The notes: generated by a model from the letters alone, not told the origin. Positions 16,418 through 29,672 are shown, counted from the first letter of the stretch. The stretch: DNA of 64,000 bases from Neocallimastix lanati (nom. inval.) (GCA_016946835.1 JACVTC010000008.1:1225001-1289000), one strand, 5' to 3'. Translations and numbers: made by a program.

Positions 16418-18196
16418 TTTAATTGTAGAATGTAATAAATTTTTTTACAATATTATTAATGTTTTGTGCGAGAATAAAATTAACACCATTTATAAATCAA
16501 TTTAATAAATGTTCTCATTAATTGATTAAAATAAAGTTTTTTAATTGAAAAATAATTATCGGACTTTCTAAATTATTGATAATTTATGCATTATGTATTA
16601 TTTTTTTAGACAAGCAAATTTCAAAATATTTTATTTTCATTTTTAAATTTTTATTTATAGAAAAAAATTATAGAATTCACTATACCAAAATTCACTTTTT
16701 TTTTAGTACAAATAAAATTTTTAATAAATTTTTTGAAAAGATAATTATGTTAAAAATATATTTATTTATTAAATATGGATCAAAAAATGGAAAAAAAATT
16801 ATTAATATAATTGAAAAACGTTTTTCTTTGCATAGATAATATTTAGAATTAATTCGGTCACATAAAATCCTTTTGATTATTTACTGTGAATAAAAAGCGA
16901 AAAAAAAATTATTAATTTAAAAGGGAAGACAAAGTGTATAAAAATAGTTTATGTGTGTTAATATTTATAATGTATATGTAAACTTTTTTTTTTTATTTTA
17001 TTATAGATTTAAAAGAGAAAATAGAAATATGATCAAATGGAAAGGGAAAATAGGTTTATTTTAATAATGATGATAATATAATAGTTTGATATAATAAAGT
17101 AATTGTAAATAATTATTTCTCTATATCGTTACCAACTGAAAAATTTAATTCTACAATTCTGAGAGTAGTACTTCTTAAGAATAATCCTAATCAAAAAATT
17201 AATTTCGATTGTGCCAAATATCTATTTCTTATTATTTAATAAAATTTAAACCTCATACCAATTATGAGGTTTAAATTCTGCTTCTATTGTTTCAAATTTT
17301 CTATTTGTTATAATTAAACCTGTTCTTAGTGGATACCGCACTATCTATTTTAAAAATGTTACATCTCGGTTTTATTATTTTTTTATTTATTAGGAAGGGA
17401 AAATTTCCTCATAGTACAACATACCGAAATACATAGTATTTTTTGAGTTTTTTTATTTTTTATTTTAAATTTATAATGTACTTTTCACTTACATGTATTT
17501 TTTATATTAAGATTAATAAATTTATGGAAGTATATTCTTCCCTGTATAAAAAAAAAAAAAAAAAAAAAAAAATTAAACTTGTGGTATTTCGTTCATCAAT
17601 CTATAGGAATAAAGATTTTGTCAAAAAAAAAAAAAAAAAAATTGTTATTAAAAATATTTCGGACTATACTTTTTTCTCATGGGATTATTGGACCAAAAAA
17701 AAAAAGTTTGGTTTTATAAATAAAGAAAAAAAAAATATTTAGTTTTATTTGTTTCTATTCGTGAAATTTGCCAAAAAAAGAAGAAAATTTAATATTTAAT
17801 GATTCAATTTTAACATCCTGAGGTTAGATCAATTAAATACAAAAAACTTTAAAAATAAAAAAAATTTTTTATTATTTTTTTTTTTTTATTATTTTTTATT
17901 ATTATTATTATTTTTTTTTTTATTATTATTTTTTATTATTATTATTTTTTTTTTTATTATTTTTTTTTTTTATTCAACATCTATCTCATAAAATATTCAC
18001 ATTTTTCTTTTGGATTTTTTATTTTTATTATATATTTTATTTTATTTATATTAATACTTTAATCTTTTATATATATTATTTATTTTATTTTATTCAATAT
18101 GTACTTTATATTCCTATTAAAATATAATAATATTTTAAAATAGTCATGTGAAATTAAAAAATAAAATAAAAAAAAAAAAAATAATAATAATAAAAA
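16418..18196. other. Spacer downstream of RPL34, no supported gene
   Basis: The RPL34 3' flank is followed by mixed sequence. An open frame at 16576-16839 (87 codons, mostly Phe, Ile, Lys) looks like AT-rich chance. Segments near 17140-17440 are less AT-rich than their surroundings and may be decayed mobile DNA, but no motif was recognised. Poly-A runs near 17550-17571 and 17622-17640 interrupt the sequence. Confidence 0.5.
17243..17277. other. Perfect 14-bp hairpin
   Basis: Arm AATTTAAACCTCAT at 17243-17256, 7-nt loop ACCAATT, and the exact reverse complement at 17264-17277. The arms include GC pairs (CCTC/GAGG), so this is not trivial AT self-complementarity. It lies in a region without a gene. 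Confidence 0.7.
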
Positions 18197-18306
18197 TTAA
18201 TATTCAAAAATAAAGTGCATAAATAAATTTAGAAAAAAAAAGTTCATCTGTAACCGTGCAATGAAACGAAAACGAAACCTCACTTCCAAATTATATAAGA
18301 TCTTCT

Positions 18307-18350
<44 letters not shown>

Positions 18351-18631
18351 AAAAAAAAAAAGAATTTGAATTTATTATTCATCCAGATTAGGGTTTGAAT
18401 TGAATGGGGACTATCTGAAAGAAATGATGGTTCTTTTTCTCCTCCTTTTCCTCCTTCTTCGCCTCCTTTAAAGTCATTTGGGCTATCTAACCCCTGATAG
18501 AGCAGCCCTGTCAATCTTTTCGTATTTTTTTTTTTTTTTTTTTCAAGCATTGATATTTCTAATTCTCCAATGCTCCAATTCACAAGAAAAATGAAAAAAA
18601 AAATAAAAAAAAAATTTTTTTTTTTTATCAT
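18197..18631 (-). other. GC-richer island with broken reading frame
   Basis: Positions about 18245-18300 and 18380-18570 are clearly richer in G and C than the flanks. A minus-strand frame from 18631 stays open for 144 codons and contains LTGLLYQGLDSPND and a Gly/Glu-rich stretch (GGEEGGKGGEKE). It runs through a roughly 40-base homopolymer (18309-18349) and other A/T runs, so much of it is Lys or Phe from homopolymers. It may be a decayed gene or mobile element piece. Family not recognised. Confidence 0.35.
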
Positions 18632-18639
18632 ATCATTGA

Positions 18640-19530
18640 CAACTATACTTATTTTGGTATTCCTTTTGATGAATCTTTATTATTGAAACCTATACAATCC
18701 AAATTAAATAGTAATTTAAATATCAAATTAAATTCATACTTTTGATTTCTTATTAATAAATCTATTGCTCTCCCATTGAAGAAATATGTTTTAATTTCCG
18801 TTATTCTTATCTTGTTTTATATTATACTCCTCTCTTTGGTTTAAATAAGAGCAGATGCTCTAAAGCTCAAAAAATTATTAAAATAGAGGACTTTATTGGA
18901 GTTATGGATTTAAATCTTGTAATCTTTATGTTAGTCTCTATGATATTACTCGTGAATTGAGAATACCTCCCTCTTTCAGCTATCTGTGCTATATCTCAAT
19001 TACGCTGCTACAGAAAATGGAAAAAAACTCATTATGTATTATTATTAATCATCTCACTAATAATATTCCTACCATATCATATTACTTATGGACCAAAGAA
19101 TCAAGGACTTTGGATAAGAAATTAAATGGTAAAAAAACAAGTGAAATAAAAAAAGTTTTATTGGGAAAGAGATGTCTTCAAACCCTCAAAAGCTAAAAGG
19201 GCAATTATTTACAAGGAGAATGATTTTGGATTTATTTTGGAAATCAAAGACTTAACATTTCAAAATCCTAAGTATCAATTAGGATTCTTTTGGATTTCTC
19301 GAATTAGGTGTGGTTTTAAATTTGACATTAGTATTTCTATTAAAAGAAAAATGGTCTCAGAAGATTGCCCTAAATGTTGCCTATGTTGTGGTGTTAGTGT
19401 ACCTAGCTTTTCTCACTGGATCTTTGTCTATAAAGAATTGGAAAATTACAGATATAAATCTTTACCTTTTCTAGATGATCTCTTTTTAAAGTTTGCAAGG
19501 ATAAAAATATACTCTCTTAAATTTTAACCA
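18640..19530 (+). pseudogene. LINE remnant, 3' part of ORF2 (thumb to zinc region)
   Basis: Degenerate non-LTR retrotransposon sequence in several frames. At about 18650 YFGIPFDES matches the Y-x-G-x-P-F element that follows the reverse transcriptase core in LINEs. From 18957 to 19527 there are pieces of the C-terminal region: TNNIPTISYY, then WISRIRCGFKFD, then a Cys cluster CPKCCLCC with H and a following Cys-position, resembling the zf-RVT zinc region. The same Cys region occurs at 45906-46200 and 51279-51600. Several frameshifts and stops are present, so it is inactive. Confidence 0.8.
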
Positions 19531-19884
19531 CTCTACATTTGAAAAAAGTATTTGAAAAAAAAAAGCAATAGCAGGAGTTAAAAAAAAATTCATGTTGTCG
19601 ATGTTCCAAATGGAAGAATCATAAGGTTTCTTTTCATCATTTTTTTAAAAATAAAAATTTTACTATCTTATAAAATCTAATCAACAGGGTCCAATAATTC
19701 AGACTCAGCAAATCTCGGTTCAACTAATTTAAGTACATGTTATATAAATGGTAATCAAGTATACTCAATGCTCCCCAATATTTCTAATCTTTAATTATTA
19801 TTCAAAATCCGATTTTCACATTTCTAACACAGGAAAAGTTTTCCTTTTTTTTTTTGTCTTAGTTGGAATATTAATGGATGGAAT

Positions 19885-19927
<43 letters not shown>

Positions 19928-20220
19928 AGTATTAAGTAACTTCAACACGATTTTTTTTTTTAAAATTATTATTCCTATGTTTTTCAAGAAACAGGTAATA
20001 GTATCAAGGATTACTAGAAATCCATATAAAGTAGCACTTCCTAACTACAAATATTTCCAAAAAAAAAAAAAAAAAAAAAAAAAGAATGGATCCAAATACC
20101 CCAGGTTGAAGAGGTTTATATCTTGGATATCATGGTCTCATATCGAGCAGTACTTGAAGATAATTCCTATACTTATCTTGTTTCATTAATAACGTATAGT
20201 TCATGGAATCACTCTAAATA
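19530..20220 (+). pseudogene. LINE remnant, 5' part (endonuclease N-terminus)
   Basis: Homologous to 57150-57660. It begins with the GCAATA(T/G)CAGGAGTTAAA segment, continues through a Ser/Asn-rich linker, and reaches a frame with SWNINGWNF (19855-19880), the start of an APE-type endonuclease (WNINGW). It is then interrupted by a poly-A run at about 19890-19925, continues with homologous DNA (AGAAACAGGTAATAG), and is interrupted again by poly-A at 20060-20083. It directly abuts the 3' LINE piece upstream, so two different fragments of one family lie head to tail. Confidence 0.8.
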
Positions 20221-20278
20221 TATAGATATAGATATAGATATAGATATAGATATAGATATAGATATAGATATAGATATT
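20217..20278. repeat. ATAGAT hexanucleotide array
   Basis: About ten tandem ATAGAT units at the end of the LINE fragment. Confidence 0.9.
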
Positions 20279-20455
20279 AGTGAAATATGAATGAAGTTTA
20301 TTTTTTTTTTAAAATAAAAAAAAAAACAAACTTAAACCAAACCAAATCAAAACCATTATTAAGGTTAGTTGGTTAGAAACAAATAGGCAAAGGAACAAAT
20401 TAGAAAAACTATAACAACAACTATGATTAATATGGATTAGAGACAAATTATCATA

Positions 20456-20534
<79 letters not shown>

Positions 20535-20970
20535 ATATTGTAAAAGTAAAAAATTATTTATAATTGTTTTTTTTTATATTTTTTTTATTTTTTTTTTTTT
20601 TTTTTATTTATTTATTAAAATCTAACTAAAACTAATTATTAATTTTTATTTATATATTTATATATGTTTTTTTTTTTTTTTTTTTATATATTATTTTATT
20701 GTTTTATTTTATTTTATATTTTATATTATCCATTACTTAAAAATTTTTATTTATATTTTTATTTTTATTTTAAATTTTAATTTTATTTTTATATTTGCTA
20801 ATGATATATATATATATAATTAATAAGAAAATAAAAAAAAAGAAAAAATTAAAATCTATCGAAAATATATAAAAAAATTTATTAAAAACAAAACAAAACA
20901 AAACAAAAAAAAAAAAAAATTTTTTATTTTGTTTAGTTCTTTAATATTATTTTTATTTTTATTATTATTA
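20279..20970. repeat. Spacer with AAAT microsatellite
   Basis: Convergent-side spacer before the Doa10 3' end. An uninterrupted AAAT/TAAA array occupies about 20456-20537, followed by T-rich DNA. No gene seen. Confidence 0.7.
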
Positions 20971-21751
20971 TTAAGCAGTTTGTTGAGAAACATCTTCTTC
21001 AATATTATGAAGTTTTCTACCAATTAAATATTCTTCATCCTTGACACTATCCATCCATTTATTGCAAACATTTACGAAATAGTACCAAACTTCAATTAAG
21101 ATAGCAACCGTTAAAGTACAAACAAAACTATATCTAACTATTTCGAAACCTTTAATAAAATCATAAGAATCTGGTGCTAAACAAATAAATAATAATATTA
21201 AATAAAAAAATTAATTCAAAATTCAATTCATCTCAATTTTATTATTACTATTATTACTATTATTATTATTATTATATTATTATATAAAATTATTATTATT
21301 TATTATTATTTATTATTTATTTATTTATTTATTTATTATTTATTATTTATTATTTATTATTTATTATTTATTATTATTAAAATAAATCTTTTATTTTACC
21401 TATAAATGTAGAGTAGATCCATAAAACAATATAAGCAAATATTAATGGTGCAATAATCAATAAAAGACTAATTTTAATGGTTGGGAAAACAACTTCTTGA
21501 TGTAATGTCTTTAATTTAAAGTTAAAGAAACCATCATTTTTAATTTCTTGGAAAATGGTTTTAAAACGAGTTTGAGGACCGATATTAATAATAGAAACCA
21601 TAATACTAAGTAAAACTAAACCATACGACCAAATCTATATTATTATTATTGTTATTATTATTATTATCATAAAATAATATAGATATAAAAATATTAATGA
21701 AATTGTTATATAATTATTAAATATACTTTAATATAATAATATGTTTTAATT

Positions 21752-21794
<43 letters not shown>

Positions 21795-24580
21795 TATACT
21801 TCTGTTTACTTACATCTGAAATAATTAAAACATTAGATTGATTTAATGGTATTCTAATAATCGATATTAAATAAAATTCTAAAATTAAACCGAAAAGCAT
21901 TGGAACAATGAATGAAATAACTAGTGAAATATAACTTATTTTTAATATCTAAATTTTTAATTTTTAATTTTTAATTTTTAATTTTTAATAATTTAATATT
22001 AAATAAAATTAAAATTAAAAATAAAAATGTTAAAAAAATAAAATTCAATTATTCAATTATATATATATATATACTTTATACTTACAATATCAAAAGCATT
22101 TTTAATTAATTTTGACCACCATTTACCAACAACAGATATAAATATACTAGGTTCAGGTAAAACTTGTTCATTTTTAATTAAATTAATAGCTTCTTCATTA
22201 TCCATATCCAATGGAAGATTATTTAATGCAGAATGAAGAAGAGATTCTTTTTCATTATTTTCATTACTATTCTTTAATTTATCCTTCTTAACTTTTTCTT
22301 TAAAGTAAAGTTTAATATAAAGGAAGCAAAGTTTAGCAGTTCTTTTCATATTACCATCGATAAATCTATTAATACATTTGATCGTAAAAGCAATTAATAA
22401 AAGAACTAAACTACCAATAGCAAAAGATTGACCATCATGAACAGGTAAATCAGGACGAATAGATTTAGTGCTTGGAGGATTAATATAATTATTAATATTA
22501 TAGTATTTATAATTAATAATATTAATAACAAAACGACCTAATAAAAGTGGAACACCAAACACGGAACTAAAGAGAGTTACACAAGTAATCCAATGAAGAA
22601 ATAGGAGACAATAAATACGTAATTTAAAGTGATTTGCTCGATAAACGATAGTCCAATTGGCTTTAACTTCTTCTGGGGTTTCTTCTTCTCTACCAAAAAG
22701 AGGATCACCATCATTCAATGGAATAAGAATTTTTTCTCCTGGAATAATTTTAATATGGTCTGTATTAGGTACACGTAATCTTCTAAATGGACGCCTCTTA
22801 CCATTATTTTTTTTAATTTTCTTGATCTTTAATTTAGTAATTCTATCATCATCTTCTTCTTTATCATCACCTTCATCATCACCATCATCACCATCACTAT
22901 CACCATCATGATTATTATGATTATTTTCATCGCTTAATAATGGTTTTTTAAGATCATTTAATAATTCATTTTTATTAATATCTTTTTCAATATCATTTAT
23001 AATATTTTCAGTTAATTTATTTAATGAGTCAAGATCTTTTATTATTTTTTCTATTTCCATTTCCTTTTCTTTTCCCTTTTCTTTTTCTTTAACTTTACTA
23101 TTATCATCATTTTTTTCTTCTTTTATTTCTTCTTCTTCTTCTTCTTCTTCTTCTTCATAATCACTTTCTTCTTCTTCATATTTACCTTTTAACATAAATT
23201 GTGAAATGTGTAATAAATGTGAAACTTTACGGAACCAACCTTCCACAGCTTTTTTAAACCAAACTTTAGCATTACTAATATTAATAACAAATGGAACAAG
23301 GAATAAATAAAGTAATAAATCCGCTGGGAAGTGAATTGTCGAATTACTATAGTCGTAGTTTAATGGCCAAACCATACCAATACCATAAGAATTTCCATGA
23401 TTGAAAAGATACATCCAAACAATACCAACTACTTGAAGTAATACTACAGTACCACCAATACTACCAAAGATAAGTACAAGATACATAAGGAAACTATTAA
23501 AAAGCTTTCGTAATTGATAAAAAACAGGTTTTTCAATTATTTCTTTAATGGGTTGGTAATGTGGATCATTAGGATCACTGACAAACCAAAGAACACCAGG
23601 TCTAAGAACTTCCTTTATTAATCCAACATATAATGCTAACTGGAACATAAAAGAAGTACCAATTAACCAATATAAAAATTGAGTAATCCAAATATTATTA
23701 ATGAAAAAGTTATAGTGAGATTTGATAGTACTATCTGGTCCTAAGACTGGAAGAATACAGAAAATAATTAAGATACCGCATGCCATTGGGAAGATAGCTA
23801 ATTCTACGAATATAAAGAATATAACTTTAATACTTAATAAGACATATTTCATCCAATTTTTAAGCATATTTTTAACATTTTGAGTATAAACAAAAAGATA
23901 AACATTTCTTTTGGCAAAGAAAAAGGTTGTAAATATAATTAAGCAATAACCAACAAAGATATTTAAGAAAGAATAAGTAGTATATTTAGATGTACCAAGA
24001 GTATTATTTTCAGAATCAATTTGTGCCTTTTCAGCTTCAGTTAAAATTTCTGGAATAGTTACATTATAAGGCAAAAGGGTGGGTTCTTCCACAACAGAAG
24101 TCGTGGTTGAAACTGCTTCTTTAATAGCTTCGGTTTTAACAGTACTAACTTCTATTCCGAAATTAAAGAATTTTGATGTTAAAGTAACAATATATACTAA
24201 TAAATCAGCAATTGGATTTAGAATTGGACTTGTAATATTATCAAAGAATATTAATAGGTATTCAACTGCTTCCATTGCTACACCAAATACCCAAATAGCG
24301 GTTGGAGTTAAAATATTTTTTAAAAGCCAAACACCACCTTTACCAATAAGACTTGGAAGCCATATAGTGATTGTTATTGTTCCAGTAATAACTATAAGAA
24401 CCATTAAACAATTCTGGAAAAGATTTTCAATTGGTCCTTGAATACCAATTAATTCTAAGAATACGATGCCACCATCATTATTTTCTTGTTGATTTTCCAT
24501 AACATTTAAATTATTTAAATTATTATTGATTAAATTATTATTTCTATTTAAATTAATATTAATATCGTTTATAATATTTG

Positions 24581-24679
<99 letters not shown>

Positions 24680-25791
24680 ATAAGTTATTGAAATTAAAAA
24701 TGTTAGCATTATTATTAATTTGTAATGGATCCATATTTTGAATATTTTCATTATTATTATCATCATTATCATTGTTATTATTTTCATTGTTGTTATTTTC
24801 ATTGTTAATGTTGTCTTCATTTATTATAATTTGATCATCACTATCAACATTTTCATTTTTATAACTATCTTTATTTAATTTAATTTGATAATCATTTTCA
24901 TTACTATTTATCTTATTTTCTTTTTTTTCTTCTTCTTCTTCTTCTTCTTCTTCTAATTGATCATTAATTTTTTTGATATTATTAATTGTTCCTGATTGAC
25001 TGGAAGATGGATTTTCACTATTAATATTGTTATCTAAAATTTTCTGACTATTATTAGTTTCATCCTTCTCTAATTCAAATTCATTTATAGTTTCTTTTTT
25101 ATTTTCAAATGTTATATCATTTTTATTATCACCATTTTTATTCATGAAATTCTTATTATCCTTATTTTCATTTACTTTTGAGATTTCAAGTTCAGATTCA
25201 GTTTCAATGTTCTCTTTTTCTTTTTTATCTTCCCCACTAATAATACTTTCTTTTGAAGTTTCACCTAACGATTCAATATTATTAATTATATTAATATTCG
25301 ATTTTGGTTTTACTGTTAAATTTTCTTTTTCTTCATTAATTGATATATTATCATCATTTATAGATAGTTTTGTTAATTGAACACTATTCGCGTTATCCAG
25401 ATTAGTGTCATCATCAATATTAGGTTTATTTTCATTTATACTGTCATTTTCTGAGTTTTTCACAGGATCACTTTTTGTAAAATTGAAATCAATGTTGTTA
25501 ACATTATAAGAAATATTATTTCCAATTTTTAAAGTTGAACCTTCTAATATATTTATTTTAAAACAATAGAATAATATTAATTTTTAATATTTTTACTTTA
25601 TTTATTTTTTATTAATATAATATATATATAAATAAATTTAGAATATTTATTTCAATTTACCATAATTATCTGTATTTTTACCTTTTTGACTTTCAAATAT
25701 TTTTATATTATTTTCACTACTAGTAGTCTTATTATCATTTCCATTTTCACTTTCAAATTCATTATCTTCAGCATTATTTGTATGTTCTGTA

Positions 25792-25850
<59 letters not shown>

Positions 25851-26203
25851 TTGATTTTGATTTTGATTTTCATTTCTATTTTCATTATTTAATCTATTAG
25901 CTTCCAAATTATTTAAAAACATTTCAATGTCATGAATTTGTTGTCTAATTTGTTGTTCTTGAAAACGTCTTTGCTGTTGATGTTGTTCTTCTATTTGTTG
26001 ACGTTGACGATCTAATATTTGCTGCTCCCTTAATAACTGTTCTTCTATTTGAATAACTTGTTGAAATGGTTGATCATTATTCACAACAATTCTATTTCTT
26101 CTAAAATCAGCATACTCTTTGACACATAAAACAACCAATCCTACTAATATAGCGATTACAGAAATAACTTGACCATGGAAAACATCACGACTAAAACGCC
26201 TAG

Positions 26204-26268
<65 letters not shown>

Positions 26269-26826
26269 TAACATTTAATATAAAATTTAAACTTCTATAA
26301 TATAAATTCAATACAAATTTCATATTTTTAATTATTATATTCTAATTCTAATTTAAATTGTTTATTATTATAATCATTAATCAAATAATTTTACTTACTG
26401 TAATAATAATCTAGATGTTTCTTTAAAAACTTCTTCATGTTCTTTGTAATGAATCAATAAATAAAGGTAGCGAATAATAAATTCAGTTTTTCCTGTATTA
26501 ATAAATACTGACGGATCTTCGAAAAAGACCCATATCCAATGTGTTGCATAAGGTACCCAAACTAGCCAAAACGTCATTGCAAATACTATTCTGAAATAAA
26601 CATTGTCTATATTAAATGTTTTCTTAAACATCGCTTTTAAAAGAACTAAAGGAGAGAGTTTCTCAGGTGCTGAGGCATCATATACTATTTTTATTAATTA
26701 AGAAAGTTAGGCATAATGAATAATTATTCATTTTAAAACAATAACAATAATAATAATTATAATCATAATAATAATAGTAAATAAATATATATATATATAT
26801 TTAATAAAAAATATTAAATATATTAA

Positions 26827-26866
<40 letters not shown>

Positions 26867-27347
26867 AACTTACTTGGTGAAAAAGAAAATTGATAATTAC
26901 AAATTTCACAATATCTATATATTTTCCAATATAAACATTATAATATATGGTTTTAAATATTAATTATATAAATAAACATTATATTATATACTAGATATAT
27001 TTTTATAAACATTTATATAATTTATATACTAACTTTTTATGACTATGCTCTAACCATTCCTCCAAACTATAATAAATTTTATATATATAAATTTTAGTTT
27101 ATTTAATTATCTATAAATAAATTTATTATTGTAATGTGTTTAAAATTACCAATCTTGATGAACATATTTCATACTTCCAGAACATTTGCAAGGATAAAAA
27201 AGAGGATGATCCGGTGTACCTTCTCCTCTACAAACACGACATATTTCTTTATTATTAAAATTTATAGATAAAATTATTTAATAAAAATATGACTTTAATA
27301 TTAAAAAATTTATTAGAATTGTTATAATGTGTACCTGTTCCATCCAT
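20971..27347 (-). CDS. Doa10/MARCH6-type ER membrane E3 ubiquitin ligase
   Basis: RING-CH E3 ligase of the ER and inner nuclear membrane that ubiquitinates ERAD substrates. Minus-strand exons: 27347-27335, 27246-27150, 27066-27034, 26914-26874, 26684-26399, 26199-25661, 25543-22086, 21948-21814, 21634-21400, 21176-20971. The sum is 5043 nt (1680 aa), in frame. The C4HC3 RING-CH is complete: Cys7, Cys10, Cys24, Cys26, His34, Cys37, Cys50, Cys53. Many membrane segments follow in exons 5-10, including the [20 protein letters not shown] region typical of the conserved core. The C-terminus [15 protein letters not shown] matches the end motif of the family. Insertions are large: a Gln-rich coiled segment and poly-Asn in exon 6, and in exon 7 an acidic/Asn-rich region with over 20 consecutive Asn plus a Glu/Asp-rich loop. 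The 13-nt first exon rests on frame and splice consensus. Yeast Ssm4/Doa10 is the named relative. Confidence 0.93.
24584..24675 (-). repeat. Poly-Asn (AAT/AAC) tract inside Doa10
   Basis: A nearly pure trinucleotide run encoding Asn in the cytosolic linker of the Doa10-like protein. A second Asn run lies at about 25794-25850 in exon 6. Both remain in frame. Confidence 0.9.
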
Positions 27348-27783
27348 TGTCTATTACAATAATAATTATATTTTAAAAATTATTATTAATTAAAATAGCA
27401 ATTATACTAGTAAAAATAATATATATATATAAAATATTTAAAATTAATAAATTAAATAAAACTACTATAAAAAAATATTTTATTAATAAATATATATTTA
27501 TTAAAATAAAATTATTAGTATATGTATATGTATAATAAATATATATATATTATTACCGATTAAAAATATATTATTTTTATTATTTTTTTTTTTTTTTAGA
27601 AAATGTAAAATAAATTTATTTAAATAAAATTTTCAAATGTGAAATCTAATACTTTTTAATTTTGTAACCTTTATTCTTAATATTTTTTCTTGAGGTTTTT
27701 ATATTAAAAAATAATTTTATAATTATTCAGAAAAAAAATAATAATAATAATAAAACGAAATGAATTGAAATGAAATGAAATAA

Positions 27784-27880
27784 AATGAATTTAAATGAAT
27801 TTAAATGAATTTAAATGAATTTATATGAATTTAAATGAATTTATATGAATTTAAATGAATTTATATGAAATGAAATGTAA
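27784..27880. repeat. 10-bp tandem repeat (ATGAATTTAA/T)
   Basis: About nine units of ATGAATTTAA or ATGAATTTAT in direct array, edged by ATGAA pentamers on both sides. It lies upstream of the Doa10 start. Confidence 0.85.
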
Positions 27881-28113
27881 TGAAATGAAATTATAATTAT
27901 AAAATAAAAATAATAATAAGATATAAATAAAATAAAAAATTTATTTAGAAAAATATATATATAGAAAAGATTCGACGATCCAGTAGACTGTAATTATTAA
28001 TTACTTATTAATAACTGATGAATATTAGTATAATAAGTTATAATAATGAGTAACTATTTTTCTTTTAATCTTTGTCATATATTTATTTTACTATAATTAA
28101 AAAAATATTTCAG

Positions 28114-28146
<33 letters not shown>

Positions 28147-28921
28147 TATAAAATAAAATTAATAAATAAATTTAATATTCTTGTAATATTTTATTATTAT
28201 AAATTATTTTAAATAAGAACATTTTATTATAATTTAATTATTATATTTATTAGTATTATTATAAATCAATTAATTCATTTATTAATCAATTTATATTAGT
28301 TGATTTCATCAATAACTACTTTACTGATGAAATATACTATTAAAATAGTTCTATTGTTAAATTTTTAATTTTTGAAACTGGTAATTTGACATTATGTTAT
28401 TTTTTTTTAAATATACCTTTAATAAATGCATATTTATGACGATATTAAAATAATTTAAAGTAATATACCCATAATTTGATTTAATTATAAATCAAATCTT
28501 CTAAATTAGTTATATAAATTGATATTATATTTCGTCTTTTTTGTTAAGCAAATAAAATTGTTCTTTTTTTTTTTTTTTTTGGTTCTTTTTTTTTTATTTA
28601 TATATAAATTTTAATTTATTAATACATTATAATATTATGTATGTAATAAAAATAAAAATGTATTATATTGCGGATGATTTATATCAAAAGATAATTTCAA
28701 AAATATTATTTAATTAAATAAATCAATTTATAAATAAAAAATAATTACTTTTTTGGGAAATTTTATTTTGACTTTTTATTTTAACTTTTTGACTTTTTAT
28801 GAAGGATAAATAATATATATTATTATTAATAAAATAACATTTTTACTGCATAACTAATAAAAAACAATTTTATCTCATAACTAATAAAAAACATTTTTAC
28901 TGTATATATATCATTTCATAT

Positions 28922-28983
28922 AACAAAATATAATAAAATAAAATAAAATAAAATAAAATAAAATAAAAGAAAATAAAATAAAA
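28922..28983. repeat. AAAAT pentanucleotide array
   Basis: Tandem AAAAT units with one AAAGA interruption. Simple-sequence DNA. Confidence 0.8.
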
Positions 28984-29144
28984 AGAATATATTTATTAAT
29001 AAAATCTTAATAATATAAAATATAAAAGTCAAATATAAATTTATTTTTCAAAATTATTAGTTGAATTTTTATTTAAAATAAGAGGAAACATTGTTTTAAA
29101 CAGTACTTTCATTTAAAAATATATAACAAAATAACACCCACACA

Positions 29145-29189
<45 letters not shown>

Positions 29190-29284
29190 ATATACATATA
29201 AATAAAAAAATAAATAAATATAAACAGTAATAATTAAAATATAAAAATAAAATATAAAAAATATATAAATATATTTATTAGTAA

Positions 29285-29455
29285 AATATTAATAATAAAA
29301 AATGCAAAGGTCAAAATTTTAATATATTAATAATAAAAAATGCAAAGGTCAAAATTTTAATATATTAATAATAAAAAATGCAAAGGTCAAAATTTTAATT
29401 TATTTTCCAATAATAAAAAATACAAAGGTCAAAATTTTAATTTATTTTCCAAAGT
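29285..29455. repeat. 38-42 bp tandem repeat with CAAAGGTCAAAATTTTAA core
   Basis: Four units. The core CAAAGGTCAAAATTTTAA starts near 29305, 29343, 29381 and 29423, giving periods of 38, 38 and 42. The last two units carry a TTTATTTTCC extension. A related GGTCAAAATTATTTAA core recurs at 29824 and, in variant forms, at 29865 and 30110. Confidence 0.85.
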
Positions 29456-29539
29456 ATTTGGGTAGCCTTCATTTAAACTAATTTTTCCTTTTTAAAAATA
29501 TATCAAAAAAAAAAAATAAAATAAAATAAAAAAAATAAA

Positions 29540-29672
29540 AAAAAATATATTTAAATAAAAAAATATATATTTAAATAAAAAAAATATATTTAAATAAAAA
29601 AAAATATATATTTAAATAAAAAAATATATATTTAAATAAAAAAACATATATTTAAATAAAAAAATATATATT
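29540..29672. repeat. ~20-bp tandem repeat (ATATATTTAAATAAAAAA)
   Basis: About seven slightly variable units of ATATATTTAAATAAAAAA. One unit has ACATAT instead. No coding sense. Confidence 0.8.

Noticed and set aside
16576-16839. 87-codon open frame downstream of RPL34
   Set aside because: Composition is only Phe, Ile, Lys, Tyr and Asn as expected for random AT-rich DNA. No motif and no splice context.
20217-20278. Telomere-like hexamer array (ATAGAT)
   Set aside because: The unit differs from TTAGGG-type telomeres and the array is short and internal. It is a microsatellite.
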